Assembly (NCBI RefSeq): GCF_008831285.2
Contig: NC_045146.1
Coordinates: forward strand, 21,405,289 to 21,469,288
Source of the DNA: Nymphaea colorata
Lineage: Eukaryota; Streptophyta; Magnoliopsida; Nymphaeales; Nymphaeaceae
Direction of reading: 5' to 3'
Length of the DNA: 64,000 bases
Part shown: piece by piece, positions 24,453-36,547 of the stretch
How the letters are laid out: the number at the start of each line of letters is the position of its first letter
How positions within the stretch are numbered: position 1 is the stretch's first letter
Position numbers and translations under genes: made by a program
Notes under the pieces: model-generated
Database searches by the model: none
Told to the model about the DNA's origin: nothing
Seen by the model: the letters and a program-made list of their open reading frames with translations, nothing else

Positions 24453-26550
24453 CCGTTGACTTTGGTTGAGCTGCAATTTTGTTGAAACTTTAATTTAACG
24501 AGGTGACATTTTTTTGTGACATCAAGTCTTCGGAATGCCGATGTTTTTTTTTTCCTCTCCCTGTTCTGTCTGTTCTTGACTTTCCAATTATGATGTTCAT
24601 TGTACCAAATCTAGATTTCTGCATTCTATCATAAATGATGGATGATATATCCAGATGAATCCAAAATGGAAAACTTCAAGTATCTTAAGGTTGTTGTAGT
24701 CATATTTTCATCCTGAAATTTGAGAAGCAGAGAGGGAGAGACTTGCTTTAACAAGAAGGCGCTTGCCAAATGCCAAGCCTTGAAATGAATACGAGATCCT
24801 TGATTTATCTTCTCGTATGTAGTGATCCGGTTCTTGTTTAGGTCTCTTGAACTCTGAATACGAGCTTAAATTGAGCCGGTAATGCTGCAGACTCCACATG
24901 AGTGATCGAACATAGAATACGATCTCTGATCTATCTCTACTTGATGTTGAAAACCTGACCAGGGATCCCCGGCGGGATTGCTGATAAGGGACCTGATTAA
25001 CTTGAACTCGAAAACTCTGAAACCAAAAGTCCGAGGGAATATAAACCGACTCCTAAAGCTGCGCACATTTTTTGCCATCCACCCTTGGGTCTTCAAATTT
25101 GAAACCGCATCGATACTTGCCTTCCCTTTGTTTTGGTCCGCCACTAAGACCCTTGAAACCATCGGGTGTTTGGCTTGTGCCAACATCGTAACCCAGACTT
25201 AGTGGGTCCGCTTCACTTGGCTACGTTGGACAGCTTGTGGAATTTCATTTTAGTAATTCATTCTTTTTTTTTCCCTTTTTTTTTGCTTCACAGGAAAAGA
25301 AAGTTTTCAATTGACAAATTCAATTTGAATGAACTTCTCCCACCTAACCCTAATTTACATACAAGGAAACATACATAAAGGTTTGTTATGTTCTTTTTTC
25401 AACCTTCTGTTCTTCATAAACTCATTCTTTTTCTCTTCATAGGATAAACTCGCAAGTACTCCGTCTAATGTGAAGAAATATATTAGAGCACAAGTACCTT
25501 GAAATGCATCTCTTGGAATATCAGCTTTCATTTTAACAGGAAAAAAATAATTGTGTTGCTAGGCTTGGAAGCTGCTTGGCATAACTGTTGGCCATCAGTT
25601 GATTTGGTCATTTTGTTGGCGTCTTCTTTGGAAATCCGATCATGGAAATTGATGTGAAATGGCCAAACTTATATGCATAAAAAACCGTTGAAAATGGATA
25701 TATAAATTAGATTCTGTAAGGAATTAAATTCAATGGTCTTATATTTTTCGAGATCAATGAGTTATAAATTGGCATATATTAATGATGTAAATGTGGAATT
25801 GTAACAATGTGGAAGAGGTCTAGAGAAGAGCACTGTTGCTCTAGAAGTAGTGCCTATCTGTTCGTGATAGCCAATGTACAATGGATTTGTCTAAATCGTC
25901 GCTAAAGTCACTATAAATTGTTGTTATACAACAAACTTTCGTTAGTGTTAATATTTGGAACCGGCAGGATCGAATCATCTAGAATAACTGCAAGGATTTG
26001 TTTGATGACGAAGAATCTTTCAAAGCTCGAAATGGTTGGAGAGGAGGAGGAATGGAAGGAAGGGTATTGGAGAGAGGAAGAAAATCATATCCAGCAGCTC
26101 TTTTTATATCTCTTCGAAACAGAAATAAACATTCGAATTCTCTCTCTCTCTAGTTAGAGGGGTCCCCATCTTAGTAATTATTTCCCAGTGCTATTTAAAT
26201 CGATTCGAAAGAAAATGTTCTGCAGTTTTTTTAATTGTGAGTTTTTATGATTTATTAAAAAAATATTGAAGCCAAGAATCATTATTCTAATCGTAGCCTA
26301 GACGAGTCGGTGCGTATCATCTTATGCTGGCCGAAACATCGAATCGTGTCCAAGTATTCCGATACGTTAGGAATTGGACCTCATCATAATATTGCCGGGG
26401 TCTCCTCCTTTTTTCTTCTTTTGGACTTCCTGCTCTCCCCTCCTCTCTCTCCGGGACCTCTGCCGCGTCAGGGGTCTTCCTGCCGCCATCCGTCCACCCC
26501 CCCACCCTCCTTCTCCGTGAGGACTTCTTGCCGGGTTGCAGGTACTCTTC

Positions 26551-26582
<32 letters not shown>

Positions 26583-27519
26583 CCCCCCCCTGCCTGGTGC
26601 CCTAATCCCTTTCTTCGTCTTCCCATGATCAGTGTTTCAGATCTCGCATTTCTTCATCTTCCCAGCATCAGTGGTTCTGATCTTGAGTTTCTGCCTGAGG
26701 TCCACGCGGTTGCAGGTGCTCTCTCTCTCTGTGTGTGTGTGTGTGTGTGTGCGAGTTTCTGTCACTCTCTGATGCCGTTTAATTTCGGAATAACTGCTGC
26801 AGTCTATTGCGTGAGGGGTTCATCGTTCTAATGCAAATTTTTGCATTATTCTTGCTGTGTGTTCATAATAGCGATAATTAAACCTCATGTATATGGGGAC
26901 CAGACATGTTCGGGCTTCGATTGAATTGAAAGTTCTAAAGTCCAAAATTTTCTCACCTAGTAGTCTTTCGAATGGCATTTTTCACTCGCAAAGGAGGGGA
27001 AATAAATCAGCTTACTTTGCTCATCTGCATGCTACCAACTTCTTGGGTTGAAAGGAAAGGTTCGAACCCTTTCCGTTGGACGAAGGAAACAGGCAGCAAA
27101 TATATATATATATATATATTTGATGCTCATGATTCTTCTTTTCGTACCTTTTTACATCCGCTATTCGTAGCATTGGGCACATGGTTTTGTCACAGCAAAA
27201 GCATCACAGATACAAAGTGATTCCAAGAAGTGCATCTCACTAGAGGTGCCAATCATCAACAGAATTTTGTCCTAGAAACTAATGTGCCACTAAGCTCTAG
27301 TGAATTACACTCACATAACGTATTTCAATGTAAAGCAACCGTTTTAGTTAAAAGCTCCAAAACACCCAAGTTAATGAACACAATTTTTTGTCAAATTGTC
27401 TCATATAAGCACGCTTTTTACCCGTAAAAAAAATTCACAGGGAGAATATTTGTAGTGTTTTGTTATGCAAGATCTTATCTGAATTTGGTGATGCTATTTG
27501 AAAGTTCTTGTTGGCGTAT
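24453..27519. other. Region between the stomatin-like and MOS2 genes
   Basis: No gene is recognised up to about 26390. From about 26400 to 26800 the + strand becomes pyrimidine-rich and contains a (CT)n run at about 26553-26582 and a (GT)n run at about 26731-26750. This is typical of a plant promoter and 5' leader, and possible donors (GCAG followed by GT) lie at about 26540 and 26715. It may hold the first, non-coding exon of the MOS2 gene, but I cannot fix its ends. A (TA)n run is at about 27099-27119. Confidence 0.4.
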
Positions 27520-29042
27520 TTGATGAATTTGAGGTTGTTTTGTATCATCGTTTTTTTAAGCTCGGGTATTCTTATTTGGGAGCTGTATATCTAGGTTTCA
27601 TTCTTGTGATTCTATTGGGGAAATAGCCTGTTTAGATCTGGATCTGGTGATGATGACATGTTGGATGTATCAAATCAAATGCAATTGGAATGTTTTTTTT
27701 TCTTCCTTTGTTTTTTTTGTTTGGATGATGCTGAATTTCTTTATTTGTCTAGTTTTTGCCTTTTGGTAATGGTATGTCGAGTTAATGTCACTCCGCTTGG
27801 GTACGAGGAATTTTGGGTGTTTAATGCATAAAGTTATAGTGGGATCTTAAATTTGGTTCCAATTGCACGTATCAACTAATTTGTGTGGTAGGACTTATAC
27901 CCTAAGATTGCAACTCTCCAAGGAAAGTTTCTTAATTCATCCAAAAGATGTATCTGTAAGAATCAAATCCAAGGTAGGTGTTCAATCTGGTTTATTTCAG
28001 GCATCCAAATCCAATTGAGTTTGGAAAGAAAGTAATTCAAATGGTGTTTGCCATGCCTTGATCTCCAAATGAAGTGTTTGTGTTGCAGCTGTTGGTTCCT
28101 CCTTTCATTATTTACTGGTTTTCTTTTCATAAATTTAAATGCAGGAACATCAAGATAATGCTAAATTGTTGTGCAGTAATAAGAGCATTAGTCATGCCGA
28201 AACTAAACCTCAAAGTTGTGTTATTTTTTGGTGAAAATTTGTGGACATAAATCACTAGGTTTTATGAGTAGAAACTACAAAGTTGTGTTATTTTTTTGGT
28301 GAAAATTTGCAAACATAACTCACTAGGTTTATGAGTAGCTCAGAAATATTCTTGTTTCATGCTTTATGATGTTACGTGAAATTCTAGTTTCACATGGGTC
28401 CTGAACCTCACCCTATGAAAAGAATAAGAGGGCAATTCTCCCTTGGAGGTTGCAAACTTCATATCGTGTCTCATAATGGAAATGTTAAATAACATTAGAT
28501 TGAAACATACATAGCATACTGTAAAGAATCACAATCCGAAGAAAGTAGCTTGTTAGATGCATTTCTTGGTGAAAATTGTTTGTGGCTCTTCTCATTTCAA
28601 GTAGGTTAAGCCTTTGGTAGATGTGCCTCTTATAAAAGGGTCATGTGGAAATCTTGCACCTCATCTTGAAGCAGACATGCCATATCCTGCCAAATGTGAT
28701 ATCACTCTTATCATCTTACGGTTGTGCATGCATCTATGCATGTACAATTATGCTCCCTCTCCTTCCCTTCTCTCATTGCAGTTTTGTATTTTTTCAATTT
28801 TGTTTTTATTAGAACCTCAAATTGAGCCCCTAATTAGGATTCTTGTAGTGGTGGCCCTTTTAGGCATCTTTATTGCCACTATCCTCCTTTCCCCAATATA
28901 TACAAGCATGAAGCCACCATATTTATGTTTGTATATGTGGATATACCAGTTTGTTTGTCCGCAGCTAGCTATAATTTTGTGACCTAACTGCTGCTGATCC
29001 TTTTCCTCTTTTGTTTTTTTATAGATAAAATAATCCAACATC
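27520..29042 (+). repeat. Leader/intron segment of MOS2 homologous to the YIF1 leader
   Basis: This non-coding segment matches 32930-34601 upstream of YIF1 in the same order and orientation. Landmarks are TTTTGCCTTTTGGTAATGG (27754 versus 33199), GTGTTCAATCTGG (about 27978 versus 33737), TGTTTCATGCTTTATGATGTTA (about 28354 versus 33928) and a TTCTTGTAGTGGT...TTTAT block (about 28840 versus 34390). It ends with the same TATAG acceptor next to ATAA, at 29024, 18 bases before the MOS2 start. A local 67-base tandem duplication lies at 28211-28338. It is best read as a 5'-UTR intron plus flanking leader. Confidence 0.7.
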
Positions 29043-30728
29043 ATGAAGTTGACGTCCTTTTCCATTCCTTCCAAACCATCCACCAAAATCAAGAAACCGT
29101 CCACTTTCAATGACGAGCCTGTTGAGAAAGCTGAAGAAGGACTTCAATATGTCACAGAGTTCGATGGCTCTGCTCCTTTAACAAAAAAATCCAAATCAAT
29201 AACAATCCCTAGGCAAGAGAATACGTGGCGTCCTGAGAAGAAGATGAAAAACATCAACCTTGCCAGTGTAGATCTCCAATTTGAGACTGAGGTCGACGAA
29301 GATCCAAAAACAAATGTTGAATATGGGCTAAACCTTAGGAATAGGGTTAATAATAGTGAACAACAAGATGAAACAACTTCGGTTGCTGGGAAGTCAGTTG
29401 CAGAGAGTCTCTGGGATCAAAAGTACAAAGAGGATATGGCAAATTTGGCAGATGAGGATGGTCCAGAGAAGTATGAGGAAGTCCCCATTGAAAACTTTGC
29501 AGCAGCTGTGCTCTCTAGCTATGGATGGTCAGAAGGCAAGGGCATAGGAAGAAATGCAAAGGCGGATGTCCCAGTTTATGAGCATCCGAGGCGAATGGGA
29601 GGGTTTGGAGCTATGGTCGACCCAGTGACTCAGAGACAGATGCGGCACAAGAATACAATGCAGAATGGAGTTGGTGGCACAAGTCAAATTGACGATGTGA
29701 AGAATGCTATTGGGCCGGAGTTTGGAGACAAGAAGGGCGAGGGAGGGAAGCAAAACCACATTGTGTCAGAAGTAACGACTCGTGATGAGGTAGACAAAGA
29801 TGGGCCACAAAAGACAAGAGATTCACTTGGTGGTTATGAGGATCCTCATGGTAGTTATGAAGATAAGAGAGATAGGAGAAGAGATGATAAAAAAGTAGAT
29901 AGAACATATGAAGATAAGAGAGAGAGGAGTAGAGATGATAGAAGAGCATATAGGGATATGAAGGATAGGAGAAGAGATGATAAAAGAGGAGAAAAAGGAC
30001 ACCATGAAGATGGTCGAAAGGATCATATTTCAAGAATTGATTACAAAGGGAAGAGAGATGGGAGCAGAGATGAAGAAAGGGTGGATAGAAGCTGTCAAGA
30101 AGACAATAGAAGAGAGAGAGACAAAAGAGCATATGAGAGAAGTGGAGATAGAGGCCAGTATGAAGAGGGCAGAAAGAGAAGTAGTGATAGAAACAGCCGT
30201 GAAGAAAATATAGTGGATTATGGGAGAGAAGGAGACAAAAAGCTTCACTCTAGAAGCACACATGAAAGAGGGCAGAGTAAGAAGGGGGATGATGCTAAAA
30301 GGGAGAAGGGTATTAACAGGGATGAGTTCGTTGGTGAAAAGATAAGTGAAGCGAAGGCTGTTTCATGGCTTACTAACCATATTCGGGTAAGGGTGATAAG
30401 CAAAGAGTTCAGACAAGGAAAGTTTTATTTGAAGAAGGGGGAAGTGGTTGATGTTACAGGGCCTTGGAAATGCATTGTGTCCATGGATGAAAGCAACGAA
30501 ATAATTAAAGGAGTACACCAGGAAATGTTGGAGACTGCTCTGCCAAAGCGTGGTGGCCCTGTTATTGTTCTGTATGGGAAGCATAAAGGTGTATTTGGCA
30601 AGCTTGTGCAGAGAGATTCGGAAGAAGAGACCGGGATGGTTCAGGATGCGGAAACTTCTGAAATGATTACTGTGTCTCTTGATCAGATTGCAGAGTACGT
30701 CGGAGATCCAAGTTACACTGGATACTGA
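29043..30728 (+). CDS. MOS2: MOS2/GPKOW-type G-patch and KOW domain protein
   Basis: A single coding exon of 561 residues. The order of parts is that of Arabidopsis MOS2 and animal GPKOW (yeast Spp2): a polar N-terminus; a G-patch at about 148-195 (ENFAAAVLSSYGWSEGKGIG, then EHPRRMGGFG); a long Arg/Asp/Lys/Glu-rich region at about 260-430 with repeated YEDKR(D/E)R(R/S)RDD units; and a C-terminal KOW region from about 441 (WLTNHIRVRVISKEF, then GPVIVLYGKHKGVFGKLV). GPKOW/Spp2 binds the Prp2-type helicase in the spliceosome; Arabidopsis MOS2 is a nuclear RNA-binding protein needed for snc1-mediated immunity and microRNA processing. The start follows a 5'-UTR intron acceptor by 18 bases and there is no earlier in-frame ATG after it. 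The RD/RE region is repeat-rich and longer than I would expect, perhaps lineage-specific. Confidence 0.92.
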   Translation: MKLTSFSIPSKPSTKIKKPSTFNDEPVEKAEEGLQYVTEFDGSAPLTKKSKSITIPRQENTWRPEKKMKNINLASVDLQFETEVDEDPKTNVEYGLNLRNRVNNSEQQDETTSVAGKSVAESLWDQKYKEDMANLADEDGPEKYEEVPIENFAAAVLSSYGWSEGKGIGRNAKADVPVYEHPRRMGGFGAMVDPVTQRQMRHKNTMQNGVGGTSQIDDVKNAIGPEFGDKKGEGGKQNHIVSEVTTRDEVDKDGPQKTRDSLGGYEDPHGSYEDKRDRRRDDKKVDRTYEDKRERSRDDRRAYRDMKDRRRDDKRGEKGHHEDGRKDHISRIDYKGKRDGSRDEERVDRSCQEDNRRERDKRAYERSGDRGQYEEGRKRSSDRNSREENIVDYGREGDKKLHSRSTHERGQSKKGDDAKREKGINRDEFVGEKISEAKAVSWLTNHIRVRVISKEFRQGKFYLKKGEVVDVTGPWKCIVSMDESNEIIKGVHQEMLETALPKRGGPVIVLYGKHKGVFGKLVQRDSEEETGMVQDAETSEMITVSLDQIAEYVGDPSYTGY

Positions 30729-30767
30729 TTGCCTTTTTAAGATACTCTTGAGTCTTGAGGACAAAGG

Positions 30768-30773
30768 AATAAA
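30768..30773 (+). terminator. AATAAA polyadenylation signal of MOS2
   Basis: AATAAA lies 40 bases after the MOS2 stop codon, a usual distance for a plant near-upstream element. It is identified by motif only. Confidence 0.4.
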
Positions 30774-32445
30774 TGAAGGAACTTGATTTAAGATATTTCT
30801 TTGGCACAATCATTCAAGCAGGTCCCCTTTGCTGAAATTTTCTCTTCTCGGAGCTGTGAAATCATGTTGTTCCCCATGCTCGTCATTCTAAGACATGCCT
30901 CTCAGTATTGGTTTGAACTTGAAGATGAAGGCGCTTAGATAGTCTTTTCTCTTTTTTCATCATGCTTACATGTATGTTGATCCGGATACAATGTGGTTGC
31001 AAAATTAAATATTCTTCTGTCTTACTAAACAAACTGTTCATGTATTGGTGGCTTACAGCACTAATGGCCTCAGGCAAGTTTTCTTGTGTTCATCCTCATA
31101 ATTTGGGGATTCTGGATTTAACAAACACATATTGTTCATTTTATTTTTGTTGGACACAATTGGATCAATTTTAGCTCATTCTAGCACAAGCAGAATTGAA
31201 GCATGTGCAAACTCTAAATTGACTTCTGATAGTGCTGGGTTCATACAACTTGCGATTGCGATGTGCATGCTCGTGATGCATCATTAGTATATTGGTGATA
31301 GTTTACCAACAGAAATAACATTTAGGTAAAAGCACTCAATAACCTGATCGGCATTGAGCCAGCTCTTGCTGATCTCTAGCTTTAAAACCAATATTTGTTT
31401 TAGGCAGCAATAGTCTATATGCTTTATTAGTCTCTTAACATTGATCTGTAAAGTTTTGTTGTTTGATTTCATGATGCAATTTTTTTTTGTGACAAGAAGG
31501 TACCAAAAACAAAAGCAAGGAATACACATAAGGAGCCTTTATTTAAGGAGTTATTTGTTTATGTGACATGGATATCAAACAGAGAAGAAAGCAGGGGTGC
31601 TAAATTAGAAGCAACTCCAAAGACTGCTAATTTTCAATGTGAAAGACATATAATGCTAGTACGCAATTAAATCACCAAAAAAATTAAGGGCAAAAGAATA
31701 TTGAAAATTTCACAAAAACACACTCAGGTGTTTAACTTTCTTGGCATACTACCTATGGAATTTGAAGGCTTAAGATCTCAAGCGTTAGGGTTTTGGGTGT
31801 GTTTGGCATTTGAGTTGTAGCTTCTAAGCAGTATTAGTCATGGAGATCAGGTGTTCTTGATGTGGATAGTTTCATTTTAATAGAAAAGTTGTGAAAATAA
31901 AAAAAAAGGAGAGCGCGAGACACGAACCATGAAACATTGGATGCACTCGACTGTCTCTTTATTGTTGCTTGTGTTTATGTGATCTTTATCCGGTGTGGAA
32001 TTACTGGAAATATTGGAAATAGAGGGGTCAGTGGTTGCATTTTCATGACTCTAATTTCTCACTGTATTGCCTGTGTTAGTGAGTTAGTTTTAGATTTCTT
32101 GATATGGAAAAATAAATTTGAGTTGCTTACTTAAACCTGAAAATCGAGATCTGGTTCTGGACTTATCTGACTATGACGTCCTGGAGTTTGAATAGAGGGT
32201 TGGTGCAGGGTCCAGTCTGAGTTCTGGGGCCTAGACCTAGTCTTACCTCATTTTTGCAGATCTTGGTGATGTTTCTTCCTGCCCCTTCCTGTCTCTTCCT
32301 TGACCTGACTGAACATAAAGAAGCCAAGAGCTGGTTCTTCTCACCGTCCTCCATCACGATCACTCTCCCTCTTTGCGATTGATTATTATGAATTTGAGAT
32401 TGTCAATTACTTTTTCTGCTGGTGCTATTTTAAAGTTCTAGTCTA
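30774..32445. other. Region between MOS2 and the YIF1 leader
   Basis: AT-rich DNA without a recognisable gene. The part from about 32200 to 32400 is richer in C and T on the + strand and may include the promoter or first non-coding exon of YIF1, but no boundary can be shown. Confidence 0.4.
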
Positions 32446-32636
32446 TGTATGTAACATGGGTGTGGGGTGCGGGCGCAGGTGCCAGTGCGGGATGCTTCAA
32501 GTTCCAAAAAAAATTGGGTGCGGGTGCGGCGAGAGCGTATATATATATATATGTTATTTATTATATAAGTAATTTTGTTTGTTGATATTTTTAAACTTTT
32601 TTTTTTATCAAGGTTACCTTAATCTCATACAAAATT

Positions 32637-32672
<36 letters not shown>

Positions 32673-32929
32673 ATTTGTTATATAAGTAATTTTGTTTGTC
32701 TATATTTTTAAACTTTTTTTTTATCAAGGTTACCTTAATCTCATACAAAATTCAAAGTTTTATTAAATAAAATAAGGGGGAAGAGAGAGAAGAGGGAAAG
32801 ATGGGAGAAGGAAAAAAATGAAAAAAAAACAAGAGAAAGGAAGAATGGGTGCAGTCAGCAGCATTTGATTCGGTTTGACCGAGTCGGGTGCTGTGACCAT
32901 AGTTAGCGCATCCGTGTGACTTAGGTTTT
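32446..32929. repeat. Insertion with GGGTGCGGGTGC blocks and AT repeats upstream of YIF1
   Basis: It begins TATGTAACATGGGTGTGGGG, shares its GC-rich head with 20223-20347 and continues into AT microsatellites, a duplicated 90-base unit and purine-rich text. The flanks carry TAGTC(T/G)ATGTAT, at about 32440 and again at about 32931, a 10-of-11 match that could be the target-site duplication. This would interrupt the otherwise continuous YIF1 leader. Confidence 0.5.
32538..32756. repeat. Tandem duplication of a ~90-base unit with AT spacers
   Basis: Copy 1 (32551-32640) and copy 2 (32668-32756) both run from ATGTTATTT(A/G)TTATATAAG to CTCATACAAAATTCAAA with only a few differences. Each is preceded by an AT microsatellite (the longer at 32641-32669), which suggests slippage or unequal exchange seeded at the AT tract. 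Confidence 0.9.
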
Positions 32930-34601
32930 AGTCGATGTATATGGTGAATTTGGAGATGGTTTTGTATGATCTCCGTTATTTCCTTTTTTTTTGTGGATTT
33001 TTAGCTCAATTATTGTGTTATTTGGGATGTGTGCATCTAGGTTTTCTGGTTTGTGCTTCAATCTATGCCCTTATTTCTTGTGAATCTATTGGGAAAATGG
33101 CCTGTGATGGATCTATTAATGATGGAATGGTGGATTTTTCTAGCTCGGGTAGGATGCAAAATTTTTTCTAATTCTGTTTTCTCATTTGAATGCTTCTTTT
33201 TTGCCTTTTGGTAATGGTATGTTGAGTAAACAATACCCTGCGTGGCATGAGAAATTTGAGGGTCTAATGCATAACTTAGTTGTCAATATCCCGAATGGTC
33301 TGAGTAGTAGGTTAAGTCAGTTATTTAACTGACTTTATGTTTCAAACCAGTGACCAGTTGGTCAGACTAGTTAATTTAGTCAACCCTGGCACTGGTCAGC
33401 TTACTAAACCCTAGCCTATAAATATAAGTGTGCATTCTATGTGAGGGATATGTGTTTCTCCATTTTATTGATTTATAGTCAACAGATTTGGAGTGAGTCA
33501 TACTGAATAGTCCCAATTAGTCCTTTTAGGGTCTTCAACTACTTTATCGAGCTCTTCCAATTTTGACTACTATAGATGCATGAAGTTGTGGTTTTTAATT
33601 TTGAATTTGGTGCCAATTGCATGTTTCAGCTAATATGTTTGATGGGCCTTGAATCCTTGGGTTGCAAATTGCTAAGAAAATAATGTTTTTTAATACATTA
33701 GAATGATGGAGCTGTGACAATCACATCCATGTCAGGTGTTCAATCTGGGGTCTGTTTGTGACATTTGTATTCAGTGCAATTTGAGAATGCATGTAATCCA
33801 AATGAAAGCAAAATTAATACAACGGTTTCCATGCTTTATTCTTCCAGTGAAGGATCTGCTTTGTTGTGTCATGTTTTGGGTGAGAATTTGCAAACATAAG
33901 TCCATAGGTTTACAAGTTAGCTTGGAGATGTTCCTGTTTCATGCTTTATGATGTTAGGTGCAATTCTAGATTCAATAAGTCTTGAACCTAACCCTTGGGG
34001 AACCAACTTGCTTAATTTGCAAGATTGATTCCCCATTGGAGGTTGTAAACTGCATACTGTATCTCATATTGGAAACATTAAATGGTATTTAATTGAAACA
34101 TACTTGAAAACGACACATCCTAAAGAATCATAGCACAAGGAGAATAACCCTATTGGATGCATGTCTTGGTGGAAGATGTTTGGGTGACTTTTTTCATTTC
34201 AAGTGGCCATGCAAACACCTGCATGCCATCTTGAAGCAGGCACAATATATTTTCTAATTGTGAGATCACTCTTGTGGCTGGGCACACATCTTGCATGTGT
34301 GCTCTCTCTCTCTTGGATGCTTTTTATATTGTTCAAGTCTGCTTCATTTCTGCTTTCATTAGGGTCTCAATTTGAGGCCTTAATCAGTATTCTTGTAGTG
34401 GTAGTCCTTCTAGGCATCTTTATTACCACCCTGCTCATTTTTTAGAATAAAATATACGTGCATGAGCAATAGTTATATTTTTGTATGCATGTCTCTGCCA
34501 GTTTGTTCAACCACAGTTAGTTACGCGTCTTTGGCCCAACTACTGCTGCTGATCCTTTTCCATTTTCTTTAGTTTATAGATAAGTTCTTCATCACAAACA
34601 A
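32930..34601 (+). repeat. Leader/intron segment of YIF1 homologous to the MOS2 leader
   Basis: This is the counterpart of 27520-29042. It adds about 300 bases near 33300-33580 that are absent from the MOS2 copy. Like the MOS2 copy it ends in a TATAG acceptor next to ATAA, at 34579, here 22 bases before the YIF1 start. The end of the homology practically at the start codon means the duplicated block behaves as a promoter-side/leader cassette. Confidence 0.7.
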
Positions 34602-35683
34602 ATGTACGACAATTTGGGTGGGCAGGCTGGCTTACCAAGACAGCAGACAAGTGCACAACAACCCAACCCATTCGGCAATGTGTTCCAGGGAGCTGGACCA
34701 GGAATTATACAAAGTGGCTTGGGTGCATATGGGGAAAGAATTTTGGGATCTGGCTCCGAATATGTGCAAAGCAATGTATGTTAAATTGTCGTGACTAGCA
34801 TTGTGAAGTGTCTATAACTAAAACCCTGTAGTTGGTTTTGTTTGATACTTGGATTTGGCGTTTTGATGTTATTCACAGATTAGCAAGTACTTCTCCGACC
34901 CACAATACTACTTCCAGGTAAATGAACAGTATGTGAGGAACAAATTAAAAGTCATACTTCTTCCCTTCCTGCACAGGGTAAGTCACTATAACTACAGTTG
35001 TCCATGAACAGTTCTTTTTTAGAATCAGTTGAGCATCTTCTTTTCCTATTCTGTCCCATCATCTAGGGTCATTGGACGAGGATAGCGGAGCAAGTGGGTG
35101 GAAAGCTGTCATACAAACCTCCTATTTATGACATCAATGCCCCTGATCTCTACATTCCTTTGATGGCATTTGGTACCTATGTGGTTCTTGCCGGTTTTGC
35201 AATGGGCATCCATGGAAAGTAAGATGGAAACGGCTCTCAAACCCTCTCTTACCAGGAACCAAATATTCTTGCTTATGTTTATTCAATGGTGTTTTTTGCA
35301 GATTTAGCCCTGAAGCCCTTACCTTGCAGTTCTCAAAGGGGCTAATTGGCTGGTTCTTTCAAATTTTGCTACTAAAAGCCTCTGTATATTTCTTAGGGAG
35401 TGGGGAGTCTCCCTTGTTGGATATCGTCGCATATGGGGGATATGCTTTTGTTGGCATATCAATATCTGTTCTTGCAAGAATTGCTTGGAGTTACTCTTAC
35501 TATGGGGTGTTAATTTGGACATGCTTATGCATGGGAATCCTGCTAGTCAAGACACTGAAGAGGGTTTTGTTTGCACCAGCAAGAAGTTATGACAAGGACA
35601 CCAGCAAGTATCACTATTTTTTGCTTTGTGTCGCTCTTGCGCAGTTTCCCTTGTTTTTCTGGCTTGGCTATATTTCCGTATGA
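34602..35683 (+). CDS. YIF1: YIF1-family ER/Golgi membrane protein
   Basis: Four exons in phase: 34602-34775, 34879-34977, 35067-35218 and 35302-35683, giving 268 residues, the usual length for plant YIF1. Seen here: a Gly/Gln/Pro-rich cytosolic N-terminus with [34 protein letters not shown] followed by [20 protein letters not shown]; the conserved [23 protein letters not shown] entry to the membrane domain; and about five hydrophobic segments ending near the C-terminus. YIF1 pairs with YIP1 in the early secretory pathway and helps Rab GTPase recruitment and COPII traffic between ER and Golgi. The start is the first ATG after the leader intron acceptor. The coding part is intact; its 5' flank is shared with MOS2. 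Confidence 0.94.
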
Positions 35684-36547
35684 ACCAGCGTGTTAGTATG
35701 TGTGCGTTGAGCATGCGTCGAACAATTTATGTTATGTATTACTACTGGAAGGCCTGTATTTCTGTAAGATTTTACTTTTCCTAATCCGTTTACTGTGTCA
35801 CTACTTTTGAATGGAGATTACTTTTTAGCTGTTCTGTTGCCCACACCAGTGTGCTTGAAGACTGAACGTTACTCTTCTGCTGGGTAAATGCCATTAAGGT
35901 GAGCAGTTTGCAACGATGAAAGGAACATAGTGAAAGGTCGAACTTAACACAAGTCATACCAAGCTGGCGTCTGAGCCTGCCAATTAAAGAGGCATCAGAC
36001 GGCCTATAAGAGACTGAACTTTATGACGAGTTCATGGTCTGCAAATTATTCTTAAGCCACTATTAGCATATTTCTCTTAACGACTCAGTTGACGTGGAGG
36101 ATACCAACAGTGAGAAGTTTGAACATGTAAAATGCTAACCTGTGAGTTTTCGGTGTTCTCTTTGTTGATCTAAACACTTGAGCTTACGCCTCTGTTTACA
36201 TGATTATTATAAGAAATGTTGCATTTGGATTTAAAGCAGGATCATTGGTAAGATAAGCTTTACGACATTGGTTCTTCCTTAAGGTAACTTTTGATGCACA
36301 GGACGGTAACGGTAAGAAAAAATTACCGTGGAAAAATGTCAGACCTAGAGAGGTCCGACTTTTTGGCGGGGATTTTTTTTCAAATTCAATGAAAAACACA
36401 GGGTATTTTACCTTGTGTTTGACAAAACAGGAGAGGTTTCAGATCATTAGTTTCTGCTTGGTCAGTTTGAATCAGTCTTGAGGGATTACACAGGTTAGGG
36501 ATGATTGAGTTAGCGATCTTTTAAGGATAGGGTATGACTGCACCTTG

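Noticed and set aside
28211-28338. Two-copy 67-base repeat considered as a possible array
   Set aside because: Only two diverged copies without spacers; a simple tandem duplication, not a CRISPR-like or satellite array.
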